This document shows positions 17,229 through 24,883 of a DNA stretch of 64,000 nt, piece by piece; the first letter of the stretch is position 1; each line of letters opens with the position of its first letter. The notes beneath the pieces were generated by a model that was not told where the DNA came from, ran no database searches, and worked only from the letters and a program-made list of their open reading frames with translations. The stretch is from Prevotella sp. (GTDB taxonomy: Bacteria; Bacteroidota; Bacteroidia; Bacteroidales; Bacteroidaceae), in contig JAFPVC010000062.1 in the NCBI GenBank assembly GCA_017413085.1, positions 1 through 64,000 of the forward strand, given 5' to 3'. Position numbers and translations under genes: made by a program.

Positions 17229-18061
17229 CCAAAAGAAAGACAATCCTGCAGATGTTCCTGCTGTGCTGTCTCGGTGCAAGCGCACAGACGGCAGCAACGC
17301 AAGGTGCTGACGGTATTTCCTATGCCGTAAAGCTGAAAGCTGCAGAGGAAGCCATGGCCGTACGGCTTACCTACAACATGCGACGCGAGGCTATTCCGTC
17401 GCTCGAACGTTTCATGCTCCAGAGGGAGAGGTGGAAGGAAAAGTGTGACAGTCTGTACCCGAACAACCTGCAGTTGCGTGTAAAGTACAAGGTTAGAATT
17501 GACCGCATCTATCGCGATTCGGTAAACACCTGCATCATTCCCTCGCTCACCAACAAAGTTTCGGGCGAGAACGTCAGCAAGGCCCTCTATTGGCAGCAAC
17601 CCCTGCACCTCGATACGGCGCAGTATCATACCATTATGGAGGCAGCCCTCGACATGGCACGCCGCATATACGACAATCCGCATGTTGATGTGTGGGAGGA
17701 TGACATCAAGACCATCACTACCGTGCTCGACGAGAAACAGCAGAGGCGCTATTTCCATTTCAAGAATGCCCTTGCAGTGACACACGATATGGACAATTCA
17801 TGGAAGCGACTCGCCGATGCAGGGCTGACGGAGCAACTCGACAGCGTAGCGGCCATGAACCAGGCGTTCGACTACTACCATGAGCTGTACCGCATCAAGG
17901 ATATATATCGCAACCACGGACAGCAGCGGCGCAAGGCTACGGCAGAGCTTGACAAGCACAAGCCGCAGATGCTGAAAATGCTCGATGCTCTTGACAAGCA
18001 GAGCCGCATGGATGAAGAAGAGAAGAAAACACCGACGGTGGGAAAGGAGTTCGTATGGTAA
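17225..18061 (+). CDS. Exported helical protein of unknown function
   Basis: A 278-residue protein with a signal peptide (MTKRK, hydrophobic core, predicted cleavage after GASAQ at about residue 20). The mature protein is helical and rich in Arg, Lys, Glu and Gln, with segments such as MLQRERWKEKCDSLYPNN. I do not recognise the family. It starts within the stop codon of the ligase-like gene (ATGA) and overlaps the next gene by 7 nt, so it belongs to a tightly coupled operon of envelope or secreted proteins. Confidence 0.75.
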   Translation: MTKRKTILQMFLLCCLGASAQTAATQGADGISYAVKLKAAEEAMAVRLTYNMRREAIPSLERFMLQRERWKEKCDSLYPNNLQLRVKYKVRIDRIYRDSVNTCIIPSLTNKVSGENVSKALYWQQPLHLDTAQYHTIMEAALDMARRIYDNPHVDVWEDDIKTITTVLDEKQQRRYFHFKNALAVTHDMDNSWKRLADAGLTEQLDSVAAMNQAFDYYHELYRIKDIYRNHGQQRRKATAELDKHKPQMLKMLDALDKQSRMDEEEKKTPTVGKEFVW

Positions 18062-19539
18062 ACACTTTAATGAAGACGAAGACGAAAACGAAGATGAAGG
18101 CAACAACGAATTACGCGAATTTCACGGATTGCATAAAATATGCCCTGTTTCTTCTCCTTGTTACTATGTCTGTTAGCATAAGTGCCGCAGACAAGGGTGA
18201 CATTGAAGGAATCAAGCACGCCGTGCGCGTGCTCAAGGGCATAGACACGAACATGACGGTGGAGACCGCCGTCGCCACGCTGAGAACTGCTGCCGAGCGT
18301 GACACCGTGCCTTATGCCATGAATTCTCTCGGTCTTGTATATATGGCAGGCATAGGTGTGGAGAAAGACACCACTCTGGCCGTGGCATGGTTGGAACGTG
18401 CCGCCGATAACGGCTTTCTGGAGGCCAACCACAACCTCGGAATGCTATACAAGGATGCACCCTGCGGACACGGGCAGGACTTCGCCAAGGCCTTTGGCTA
18501 CTACAAGCGGGGTGCTGATGCCGGCTCTGTAATGTGTATGTATGATGCCGGCTACATGCTCTACAAGGGACTGGGCTGTCAGCAGGACTACGCCAAGGCG
18601 GCGGAAATGTTCCAAAGCGGTGCCGACAAGGATCACAGCCCCTGCCTGTATATGCTGGGGTTGTGCTACCGCAACGGCTATGGCACAGAGCAGGACGACG
18701 AACGCGCCATGTTCTTCCTGAAGCGTGCCGCCGCATTAGGATACAGCGCCGCCATCGAGGAGGTACGTCGTCCCCAGGCGGAGAACTGGATGCATGAGGT
18801 GTTCCTTGCTTGCGACACCTGCGGCAGCATACCACAGCGGATGCCCGACATACAGTCTGACATAAACGACATGACCATGCTCTCTGGCAGTTATCAGGGA
18901 TTCATTGTAATGTACGACTGGAGCGGACGCTACATCCTCGGTGAGAAACCTGTAACGCTCTCCATGGTCAATGACGGCAAGAACATGAGCGGTACGCTTA
19001 CGCTCGCTGCTGACACCGTGCCGTTCCGTGCATCGGTCATGGCTGATGGAAGGGTGTGCTTCACTGACGGCGGTGTGGAACTCAACGAACGCTACACCGT
19101 AGGTAGGAAGGTGCCGTACAGGATGGATACTGCGGCACTTGACGTATGGCAGGACAGGATTGCTGGAAGACTGGCACTCTACTCGCTGAAGCATAACGAG
19201 CCGGAGCGCCCGATGTATATCGAACTGGTACGCGGAAACGCTGTTGCTGGCAATGAGACAGATGAAAACGCGCGTTACACCCGTGTCACCGCCACACCGA
19301 ATCCTTTTGCCATACAGTTTGACGTTACGTTTGAACTGCAGGAGTCGTGCGGAGCGAAGCTAAAACTGTATGATGTGTTCGGCAAGCTGGCTTACAACTG
19401 TGACTTTGGAAAACTCAAAGCAGGGAAACACACGGAAACAATCATTCCGAACGTTATTGACGGTACGTATGTGCTTAACGTCACAGCCGGAAGCCGTGTA
19501 CTTCGCACAATAATTGTTAAAAAAGGAGGTGCGCAGTGA
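18055..19539 (+). CDS. Sel1-repeat protein with type IX secretion sorting tail
   Basis: A 494-residue exported protein. After a signal peptide (hydrophobic core YALFLLLVTMSVSISA) come Sel1/TPR-like repeats (about residues 80-230), seen as AVAWLERAADNGFLEANHNLGMLYKD and similar units, then a beta-rich region and a C-terminal domain of about 80 residues with the T9SS type A pattern (TPNPF, KLYDVFGKLAY, GTYVLNV, final TIIVKKG). It is therefore predicted to cross the outer membrane through the Por system. The n-region of its signal peptide is encoded by an ACGAATT-type repeat. ATGs at 18070 and 18091 are alternative starts. Confidence 0.78.
   Translation: MVNTLMKTKTKTKMKATTNYANFTDCIKYALFLLLVTMSVSISAADKGDIEGIKHAVRVLKGIDTNMTVETAVATLRTAAERDTVPYAMNSLGLVYMAGIGVEKDTTLAVAWLERAADNGFLEANHNLGMLYKDAPCGHGQDFAKAFGYYKRGADAGSVMCMYDAGYMLYKGLGCQQDYAKAAEMFQSGADKDHSPCLYMLGLCYRNGYGTEQDDERAMFFLKRAAALGYSAAIEEVRRPQAENWMHEVFLACDTCGSIPQRMPDIQSDINDMTMLSGSYQGFIVMYDWSGRYILGEKPVTLSMVNDGKNMSGTLTLAADTVPFRASVMADGRVCFTDGGVELNERYTVGRKVPYRMDTAALDVWQDRIAGRLALYSLKHNEPERPMYIELVRGNAVAGNETDENARYTRVTATPNPFAIQFDVTFELQESCGAKLKLYDVFGKLAYNCDFGKLKAGKHTETIIPNVIDGTYVLNVTAGSRVLRTIIVKKGGAQ
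18103..18132 (+). repeat. ACGAATT-type repeat arm in the signal-peptide region
   Basis: ACGAATTACGCGAATTTCAC resembles the arms of the elements at 32382 and 32965. Here it is translated (NYANFTD) between the basic start and the hydrophobic core of the export signal. Confidence 0.5.
19521..19529 (+). promoter_or_regulatory. Canonical Shine-Dalgarno before a GTG start
   Basis: AAAAGGAGGT ends 5-6 nt before the GTG at 19536. A full anti-16S match is unusual for Bacteroidetes. It also encodes the Lys-Gly-Gly at the end of the T9SS tail, so it may be coincidental; either way it supports the GTG start of the next gene, which overlaps the stop (GTGA). Confidence 0.5.
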
Positions 19540-20969
19540 AAAAGATTTTGACATTAGCAATACTTTTGCTAACTTTGCCGCTAATGACTAGCAATATCAC
19601 CGGCTATGGTGTAGCGGTGGCGCAGGACCTCATAAACGAGGATGGCTACGATTGTGATGATGAAGACTTAGGGCACTACATCAGTCCGATACCATGTGAC
19701 GGAGTTGAGACATGCCGTTCACGGTGTGAGAGCTGCGGTCACTATTATGACTGCGACGATATAGATTGCCACAGTATGTTTTGTGTTTACGTCTGCCCAC
19801 GGTGTAATCAAAGCATAAGTCCTATAGATATTTCAAAACATTTCTGTCAGGGGAGCAACAACTCCTCTGGTGGAGGTGGTGGAGGAGGAGGCAACGGAGG
19901 CTCTGGTGGCGGCGGGTCCGGTGGAGGTGGCCCAATGCCATCATCCCCACCAGAACCATTGCCACATGCTTCACCCTCAGCTCCTCCTGCATATCCTGAC
20001 AGCTATCACAGATGCCCGTGTCTGATGACATACGGCACAAAGTGTGTCTTGAAGCAAGTGGAAAGTTCCCCCTATTATTACGATGACGATGAATTCCCTG
20101 GCCTGACAGATGGAATAAGGCGTCATATAGCCAACCCTGAAACTGTTCAGCAAGGCAACAATGGCACCTGCGGTGCAGCGGCTATACAGAAATGGCTGGC
20201 AGCGAATTTTCCTGAGCAATATGCAGAATGTGTTTACAGTCTTGCACACAAAGGGTATTATGAACCTTGGAATTTAGAATTTCAGTTTGAAGATGGTGAG
20301 ACTAACCCCATGGGCATGACGGAAGAAGATTTGAATGCAGAAAATGGCATTAACCGAAATGTGCTTGAAAAAAAAGGCATTGATTACACTTATGCCGATG
20401 CCATCATGCAGTCTGCCATCCAAACATGGGTAAATACACAAGATGCATGGAATCAAATTGATGATTTTCTAGATTTAGGCGCAGTAAAGGTTGGATATGA
20501 CCCACGTGATGATAATGGTAAGGGTGGTGGCATGAACCATGACGCTATGGTCAACTTTATAAAAATGGTAGCTGGTGATGCTGCCATTGTTCAAGAAGTG
20601 AATCAGGTGACAGACTATTCCACAATGTACGACAAAATCCGCTACGAGTTGGACAATGACTTTGATTCATATACAGTGCTGGCAGGTGTAAATCTCAAGC
20701 ATGATGGTAAAAACTACTACTTTGAGGATGGTGGTGAAAAACATATACTTGAGATAACAGGCATAAACGCTGGTAAATATGATATATGGTCATACGGTTC
20801 TGATTATACCACTTCCAACACAAACAGGTTTAACGATATAACGGACTTTTTGATAATAAAGAACACGCAGAATGGAAAAATTGAGAAAGCCAATAGGAAA
20901 ACACTTACCTGCAATTGTAGCAATTGTTCTGGCGATGGCAGTAACTGTCGTAGCTGCATGTCAAGGTGA
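19536..20969 (+). CDS. Secreted Cys-rich protein with predicted papain-like/C39-like peptidase domain
   Basis: A 477-residue exported protein. Order: signal peptide (1 to ~29), a cysteine/aspartate-rich domain (40-104) with CxxC pairs like a metal-binding ribbon, a polyglycine linker (112-132), a proline-rich stretch (133-155), then a domain (about 200-440) with QQGNNGTCGAAAIQKWLA (candidate nucleophile Cys212) and EKHILEITGINAGKYDIW (candidate His403). This is the layout of papain-like or C39-like peptidases. It ends in a Cys-rich tail (CNCSNC, CRSC) lying wholly in the region shared with the next gene. It may be a secreted protease or toxin; activity is inferred from two motifs. Confidence 0.6.
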   Translation: MKKILTLAILLLTLPLMTSNITGYGVAVAQDLINEDGYDCDDEDLGHYISPIPCDGVETCRSRCESCGHYYDCDDIDCHSMFCVYVCPRCNQSISPIDISKHFCQGSNNSSGGGGGGGGNGGSGGGGSGGGGPMPSSPPEPLPHASPSAPPAYPDSYHRCPCLMTYGTKCVLKQVESSPYYYDDDEFPGLTDGIRRHIANPETVQQGNNGTCGAAAIQKWLAANFPEQYAECVYSLAHKGYYEPWNLEFQFEDGETNPMGMTEEDLNAENGINRNVLEKKGIDYTYADAIMQSAIQTWVNTQDAWNQIDDFLDLGAVKVGYDPRDDNGKGGGMNHDAMVNFIKMVAGDAAIVQEVNQVTDYSTMYDKIRYELDNDFDSYTVLAGVNLKHDGKNYYFEDGGEKHILEITGINAGKYDIWSYGSDYTTSNTNRFNDITDFLIIKNTQNGKIEKANRKTLTCNCSNCSGDGSNCRSCMSR

Positions 20970-21543
20970 ATACTGTACACGTCAGAAAAATTTCAAGATT
21001 GAGAAGATGTATATGACCCGCATCTCCATAGACAGTTTTCCTGCTGATCCCGCATTGATGTATCTTGTGGAATCTGCTATTTCTGATTGTCCACCAGAGA
21101 CAATCAGGAGTGATGGACGCTACAGGGCATTACCAGCATATTTTGGAGGCTCCATCGATACAATAGTAAGTGTAGAGTTCACGAACAAAGGAAATCAAAT
21201 TATGCCAACGCAGTTGCATTGGCATGATTCTGCGGATTCCCTTGATGCATCAATATATTTGTATAAGGAGGGTGAGACAATTGACTTTTCGGGGACTATT
21301 TACATAGCGGATTACCGATATCTTCCAAGATTGATGATAGAAGCTGCGGATTTCAGCACTTGCAGTTATGATACCTGTTATCGTTCACTTACTTATCTTG
21401 TCTGTTTCGACAAAAATTCTCCATTGGTAGAAAGTGGAACCGTAAAATGCAAGAATCGTGAGATAAAAATCATGGTAAACAACACCCCCCTGAAACTAAA
21501 GTATGCAAAGCCCATCCATCATTATGGGCCAGTTAAATATTAA
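20872..21543 (+). CDS. Lipoprotein of unknown function overlapping the peptidase gene
   Basis: A 223-residue protein with a lipoprotein signal: MEKLRKPIGK, a long hydrophobic core and a lipobox-like VVAAC. The signal supports the start at 20872, although that puts 98 nt inside the preceding gene in another frame. The mature part has repeated aspartates and several cysteines (CPPET, STCSYDTC, LVCFD) and no recognised motif. It could be an inhibitor or surface partner of the peptidase-like protein, by analogy with protease-inhibitor pairs; this is inference from position only. Confidence 0.65.
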   Translation: MEKLRKPIGKHLPAIVAIVLAMAVTVVAACQGEYCTRQKNFKIEKMYMTRISIDSFPADPALMYLVESAISDCPPETIRSDGRYRALPAYFGGSIDTIVSVEFTNKGNQIMPTQLHWHDSADSLDASIYLYKEGETIDFSGTIYIADYRYLPRLMIEAADFSTCSYDTCYRSLTYLVCFDKNSPLVESGTVKCKNREIKIMVNNTPLKLKYAKPIHHYGPVKY

Positions 21544-21551
21544 ATAAAATT

Positions 21552-22109
21552 ATGAGTTACAAAAAGATAAAAACAATAATGTTATGCTGCTTGTTTACGT
21601 TCGCCATACAGATTACTGTCAACGCTCAAGAGGACGAGAGATATAGCAGAATGTACAACAAGAATGTTCTGACAGGTAAAAAATGGACAGTAAACAGCAC
21701 CGTAAAGCAGAAACGCAAGAAATATAGTGAAAGATTAGACTCTATCACTATAGGAACACAGAAGATAGCGGCAAGAGCAGGAAACAAGTTGTCTGTTTCT
21801 CTTACGTTCGACAAAGACTCACTCACAATGATGGCAATATGTGAGGGTGACACAGCCTTAACGCGTTGTGCTTATTACTTGTCGGACAAGTATGACCATG
21901 AATTTGACTACTCAAAAGTGGGAAAAGATATTATGGGTAACATAATCAATTTTCAAGAACAGGTTGTTTCGAATGGTAGAATGAGAAAAAAGCATGAAGC
22001 GGCCAGAATCTGGGAAGTAAAAGATGATGAGATTATACTTGTCATGTTAGGGGTTTATAAAAAAATAATCAGGTTTAAGGCTGAATCGCTTAAACCAGAG
22101 GACAAATGA
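21552..22109 (+). CDS. Exported protein of unknown function
   Basis: A 185-residue protein with a signal peptide (MSYKKIK, hydrophobic core, cleavage near VNAQ at residue 25). The mature domain resembles small lipocalin-like or beta-sandwich proteins in its strand-turn pattern (LSVSLTFDKDSLTMMAICEGD), but no family is recognised. Last gene of the 15210-22109 operon, 8 bp after the lipoprotein gene, and followed by a strong hairpin. Confidence 0.65.
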   Translation: MSYKKIKTIMLCCLFTFAIQITVNAQEDERYSRMYNKNVLTGKKWTVNSTVKQKRKKYSERLDSITIGTQKIAARAGNKLSVSLTFDKDSLTMMAICEGDTALTRCAYYLSDKYDHEFDYSKVGKDIMGNIINFQEQVVSNGRMRKKHEAARIWEVKDDEIILVMLGVYKKIIRFKAESLKPEDK

Positions 22110-22120
22110 TTTAAAACAAC

Positions 22121-22161
22121 TTTTTCCCTCCAAACACACTACTTGTGCTTGGAGGGAAAAA
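22121..22161 (+). terminator. Hairpin terminator-like structure
   Basis: TTTTTCCCTCCAA (22121-22133) and TTGGAGGGAAAAA (22149-22161) are perfect inverted arms of 13 bp. An A-run on one side and a T-run on the other suit a terminator of the upstream operon. It ends 16 bp before the next ATG. Confidence 0.65.
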
Positions 22162-22177
22162 CAAACCAAACAAAATC

Positions 22178-24085
22178 ATGCGAAAGACAATAATCCTCGC
22201 CGTCATGCTGACGGCGATATTACCCTTGTGTGCTCAGGACAAACTGGCAGAGCTTAGGCGCACGTTGACGGAACACTATTCCAGCGACGCAGAGAAACAA
22301 CGCGCAGCTGCGTGGCTGCTCGACAATATGACTTACCACGGCACGGTGCGCAGTGAGTTGCAGGACGAATACTACAACAGGCTGACCTCCATTGAGCACC
22401 AAACCGTATATCCGCAGTGCGAACCGCTGATATACAGTCTTGCCGACAGCGTATATGCCGTGCAGAACAAAGGGTTCAAACGGGTAATGGACGCTGACGC
22501 CGTGACTGCGGAATACCTAATCGTCAATATAGACCACGCCTTCGACCGCTGGCGAAATGGTAATTTCGCACGACACCTGTCGTTCGCCGAGTTCTGCGAG
22601 TGGATTCTGCCCTACCGCCTCACTAACGAGAACCTGTGCGAGTGGCGCGAAAGACTTTACAGAGAATACAAGCGCGGTCTGGATGCCATCGGCCAGATTG
22701 CCGATAAAAGCCATTCCGCATACTGGGCGGCGGCACAGGTTAACGACATCATAAAGTTGGACAAGATTTTTATTCATGGCATTCCGCACCTCGGCGGTGT
22801 GAACCTGCCGACACCCGTATTGGCACGGCTGCGTATGGGCGAGTGCGACGACTATGCCTTCAAGTGCGCTTACGTGATGAGAGCCTGTGGAATACCCGTC
22901 AGCGTTGATTTTACCCCACAGTGGCCGACGCGTCCGCATGGACACCACTGGAACGTGGTACTAAACAACAACGGCAGGAGCATTCCATTCATGGGGTCGG
23001 AGAGCAATCCCGGCTATCCATGCAAAAGTGACTACACGTATGGCAAGGTCTATCGCTATACATACGAATACCAGAAAGAAAGCCTGTTTGAGAAGAACAA
23101 GGCGATAGGCGAGCCGGCTCCGTCGATACTGATGAATCCATTCATAAAGGACGTGACGGGCGAATACACCAAAGGAGTGGACGTGAGCGTAAGCATTAGC
23201 ACAGACAAGCACTTCGCATACCTTGCAGCTTTCAACAATCAGAAGTGGGCACCTATTGCGTGGGGGGAAACCTCAAACGGAAAGACAGTCTTTCGTAACA
23301 TCGGGCGTGGAGCGGTTTATCTGCCCGTAACGTGGGACGGCAAGGCTGTCGTTCCATCCAACTATCCCATACTTGTAAAAGAGAATGGCGAGACAGTGGA
23401 GGTCAAGCCAGACAAGAGCAACACCTTTACGTTGACCATGACGCGCAAGTATCCGAAATATGCCGTAACACACGTTTACAGTAAACGCATGGTGGACGGT
23501 AAGTTCCACGTATCAGACACGCCCGACTTCACCACTGCGGAGATTATAGCCGAGATAAAGCGCAACCCTGAAATGGAATATGACAGCGTAACGGTGGATG
23601 CGAAAGGCACTGTGCACCGCTACATACGCTACACCGCGCCGCGCCGCAGCCACTGCAACGTAGCGGAGATAGAGTTTTATGATGCAGAGGGAAAGAGATT
23701 GGTGCCACAGAGCGTCATCACCGACGGCAACGAGGATGCAGGTTTCAAGGCAGAAAGTGTCATTGACGGCGATGCCCTGACATACTACCAAACAAAGAAA
23801 TCGGACGACTGCACTCTTACCTTCGATTTTGGCAAGCCCGTTGCAGTAGCCAAGATTAAGTACCTGCCGAGGAACGATGACAACCACGTGACCGCAGGCC
23901 ATCGCTACCGTCTGGACTACTACGACCGTGACGGTGCACACACAGTAGGCGAGCAGACCGCCACGACGGACAGTGTGACATTCACAGATGTGCCCTCTGG
24001 CGCACTCTACATCCTGCATGACTTAACCAAAGGCAAGGAGGAACGCATCTTCACCTACGAGAACGGAAAGGTGAGATGGTGGTAA
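22178..24085 (+). CDS. Exported transglutaminase-like protein with C-terminal discoidin-like domain
   Basis: A 635-residue exported protein. I start it at MRKTIILAVML (22178), which gives a clean signal peptide cut after LCAQ; a GTG start 33 nt upstream would lie in the hairpin. A transglutaminase-like core holds RMGECDDYAFKCAYVMRACGIPVSVDF (catalytic-type Cys in GEC) and PHGHHWNVV (His). The C-terminal ~150 residues (from about 485) with CNVAEIEFYD and SVIDGDALTYYQT look like an F5/8 type C carbohydrate-binding domain. Likely a surface peptidase or protein-modifying enzyme acting on glycans or glycoproteins. Confidence 0.8.
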   Translation: MRKTIILAVMLTAILPLCAQDKLAELRRTLTEHYSSDAEKQRAAAWLLDNMTYHGTVRSELQDEYYNRLTSIEHQTVYPQCEPLIYSLADSVYAVQNKGFKRVMDADAVTAEYLIVNIDHAFDRWRNGNFARHLSFAEFCEWILPYRLTNENLCEWRERLYREYKRGLDAIGQIADKSHSAYWAAAQVNDIIKLDKIFIHGIPHLGGVNLPTPVLARLRMGECDDYAFKCAYVMRACGIPVSVDFTPQWPTRPHGHHWNVVLNNNGRSIPFMGSESNPGYPCKSDYTYGKVYRYTYEYQKESLFEKNKAIGEPAPSILMNPFIKDVTGEYTKGVDVSVSISTDKHFAYLAAFNNQKWAPIAWGETSNGKTVFRNIGRGAVYLPVTWDGKAVVPSNYPILVKENGETVEVKPDKSNTFTLTMTRKYPKYAVTHVYSKRMVDGKFHVSDTPDFTTAEIIAEIKRNPEMEYDSVTVDAKGTVHRYIRYTAPRRSHCNVAEIEFYDAEGKRLVPQSVITDGNEDAGFKAESVIDGDALTYYQTKKSDDCTLTFDFGKPVAVAKIKYLPRNDDNHVTAGHRYRLDYYDRDGAHTVGEQTATTDSVTFTDVPSGALYILHDLTKGKEERIFTYENGKVRWW

Positions 24086-24116
24086 TGCCAAAAGCGAGGA
24101 CATAAGTGCCACACAT

Positions 24117-24158
24117 ATCACTGTGTCACAGAAACGGCAGTTATCGTGACACTGTGAT
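24117..24158. repeat. Inverted repeat ATCACTGTGTCAC
   Basis: ATCACTGTGTCAC (24117-24129) faces GTGACACTGTGAT (24146-24158) with one mismatch and a 16-nt loop. No T-run follows. It lies 31 bp after the transglutaminase-like gene and shares the core ACTGTG with the tandem array downstream. Confidence 0.6.
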
Positions 24159-24284
24159 TTTGCGTACCGCCGAAATACTCGCGTATTTGAAAAAATCTTT
24201 CCCGCAGTTTCGTACAGCGGAAATATGGAGAGGTTTATCAACATATTGTTTGATAAGCAGTTAGGTTTTAGGACGTTTTTTAGG

Positions 24285-24394
24285 CACTGTAATTGGGGCC
24301 TAATTACACTGTAATCGAGGCCTAATTACAATGTAATCGCAACCTAATTACAATCTAATCGAGTGCTGATTGCAGTGTAAGAGCATATTGATTA
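24285..24394. repeat. Five tandem 22-bp operator-like repeats
   Basis: Units start at 24285, 24307, 24329, 24351 and 24373, each exactly 22 bp, with the pattern CA[C/A]TGTAATCG-N-CCTAATTA. Unit junctions create the palindrome ATTACA-N-TGTAAT, perfect at two junctions (24302-24314, 24324-24336) and degenerate at the others. A 22-bp period places the palindromes on one face of the helix, two turns apart. It sits between a gene end and a terminator, about 200 bp before the pheA leader promoter. Confidence 0.8.
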
Positions 24395-24400
24395 CAACGA

Positions 24401-24440
24401 AAAACCGCAACAAGTCCACAAAACTTGCTGCGGTTTTTCG
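24401..24440 (+). terminator. Intrinsic terminator before the pheA leader
   Basis: AACCGCA-A-CAAGT (from 24403) pairs with ACTTG-C-TGCGGTT (to about 24436), with an A-run before and a T-run after, so it can work in both directions. It isolates the pheA promoter from upstream transcription. Confidence 0.75.
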
Positions 24441-24588
24441 TTTTTTTCATGTTTAAACGGTATTTCAACCGTGTTTATGCTGTGCTAAAATCTCTAGATT
24501 GCACGGCGCGGACGACTGTTTCAAAAAGTCATTGTGTAAGCAAAATGGGCAAAAAAGTGTCAATGTGTATAAAAAAAACACTGGAAAA

Positions 24589-24620
24589 TTTGGCGGTTTA
24601 ATAAAAAATAAGTAACTTTG
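24589..24620 (+). promoter_or_regulatory. Promoter of the aromatic amino acid operon
   Basis: TTTG at 24589-24592, a 20-nt spacer and TAACTTTG at 24613-24620 form a full Bacteroidetes consensus promoter. Transcription from about 24625 gives a ~260-nt leader before pheA that contains the leader peptide and terminator. Confidence 0.8.
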
Positions 24621-24721
24621 CACTCGCAAACTCGCAAAGCGACCATGAGCCAGCTATGCAGACACTCATTGTTTGCTTCGTGCGATGTATTGCACTTGAA
24701 TTACGGAAAAAACGAAAAATT

Positions 24722-24790
24722 ATGAACAAGTTTTACGCATATTTCTATTACTTTTACTTTGCAGACACTGTGAAGCGGGAAGTTGCGTGA
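24722..24790 (+). CDS. Phe/Tyr leader peptide of the pheA operon
   Basis: A 22-codon ORF starting MNK and then FYAYFYYFYF: four Phe and five Tyr in ten residues (codons 24731-24760), then a short tail ending at TGA 24788-24790. Such a run of the operon's own end-product codons is the hallmark of ribosome-mediated attenuation. The peptide itself likely has no other function. Its last codons overlap the 5' arm of the antiterminator described in the next entry. Confidence 0.82.
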   Translation: MNKFYAYFYYFYFADTVKREVA

Positions 24791-24876
24791 TTAGTTCAAC
24801 TTAAAAGATTAAAGCAAAAACAAGATAATTTGCAAGGTCCCGCATAGTAACAAAATACTACGCGGGATTTTTATTT
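24775..24876 (+). promoter_or_regulatory. Attenuator: antiterminator and terminator upstream of pheA
   Basis: Terminator: TCCCGCATAGTA (24838-24849) pairs with TACTACGCGGGA (24856-24867) with one mismatch, followed by TTTTTATTTA. Competing antiterminator: GCGGGA-AG-TTGC (24775-24786) pairs with GCAA-GG-TCCCGC (24832-24843), ten pairs that consume the terminator's left arm. A ribosome stalled on the Phe/Tyr codons at 24731-24760 leaves 24775-24786 free and favours readthrough. A ribosome reaching the stop at 24788 masks it and allows termination. Pairings were found by eye, without folding energies. Confidence 0.78.
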
Positions 24877-24883
24877 AGAAGAC

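Noticed and set aside
24285-24394. CRISPR array suggested by 22-bp units
   Set aside because: Units are contiguous with no spacers; it is a tandem repeat.
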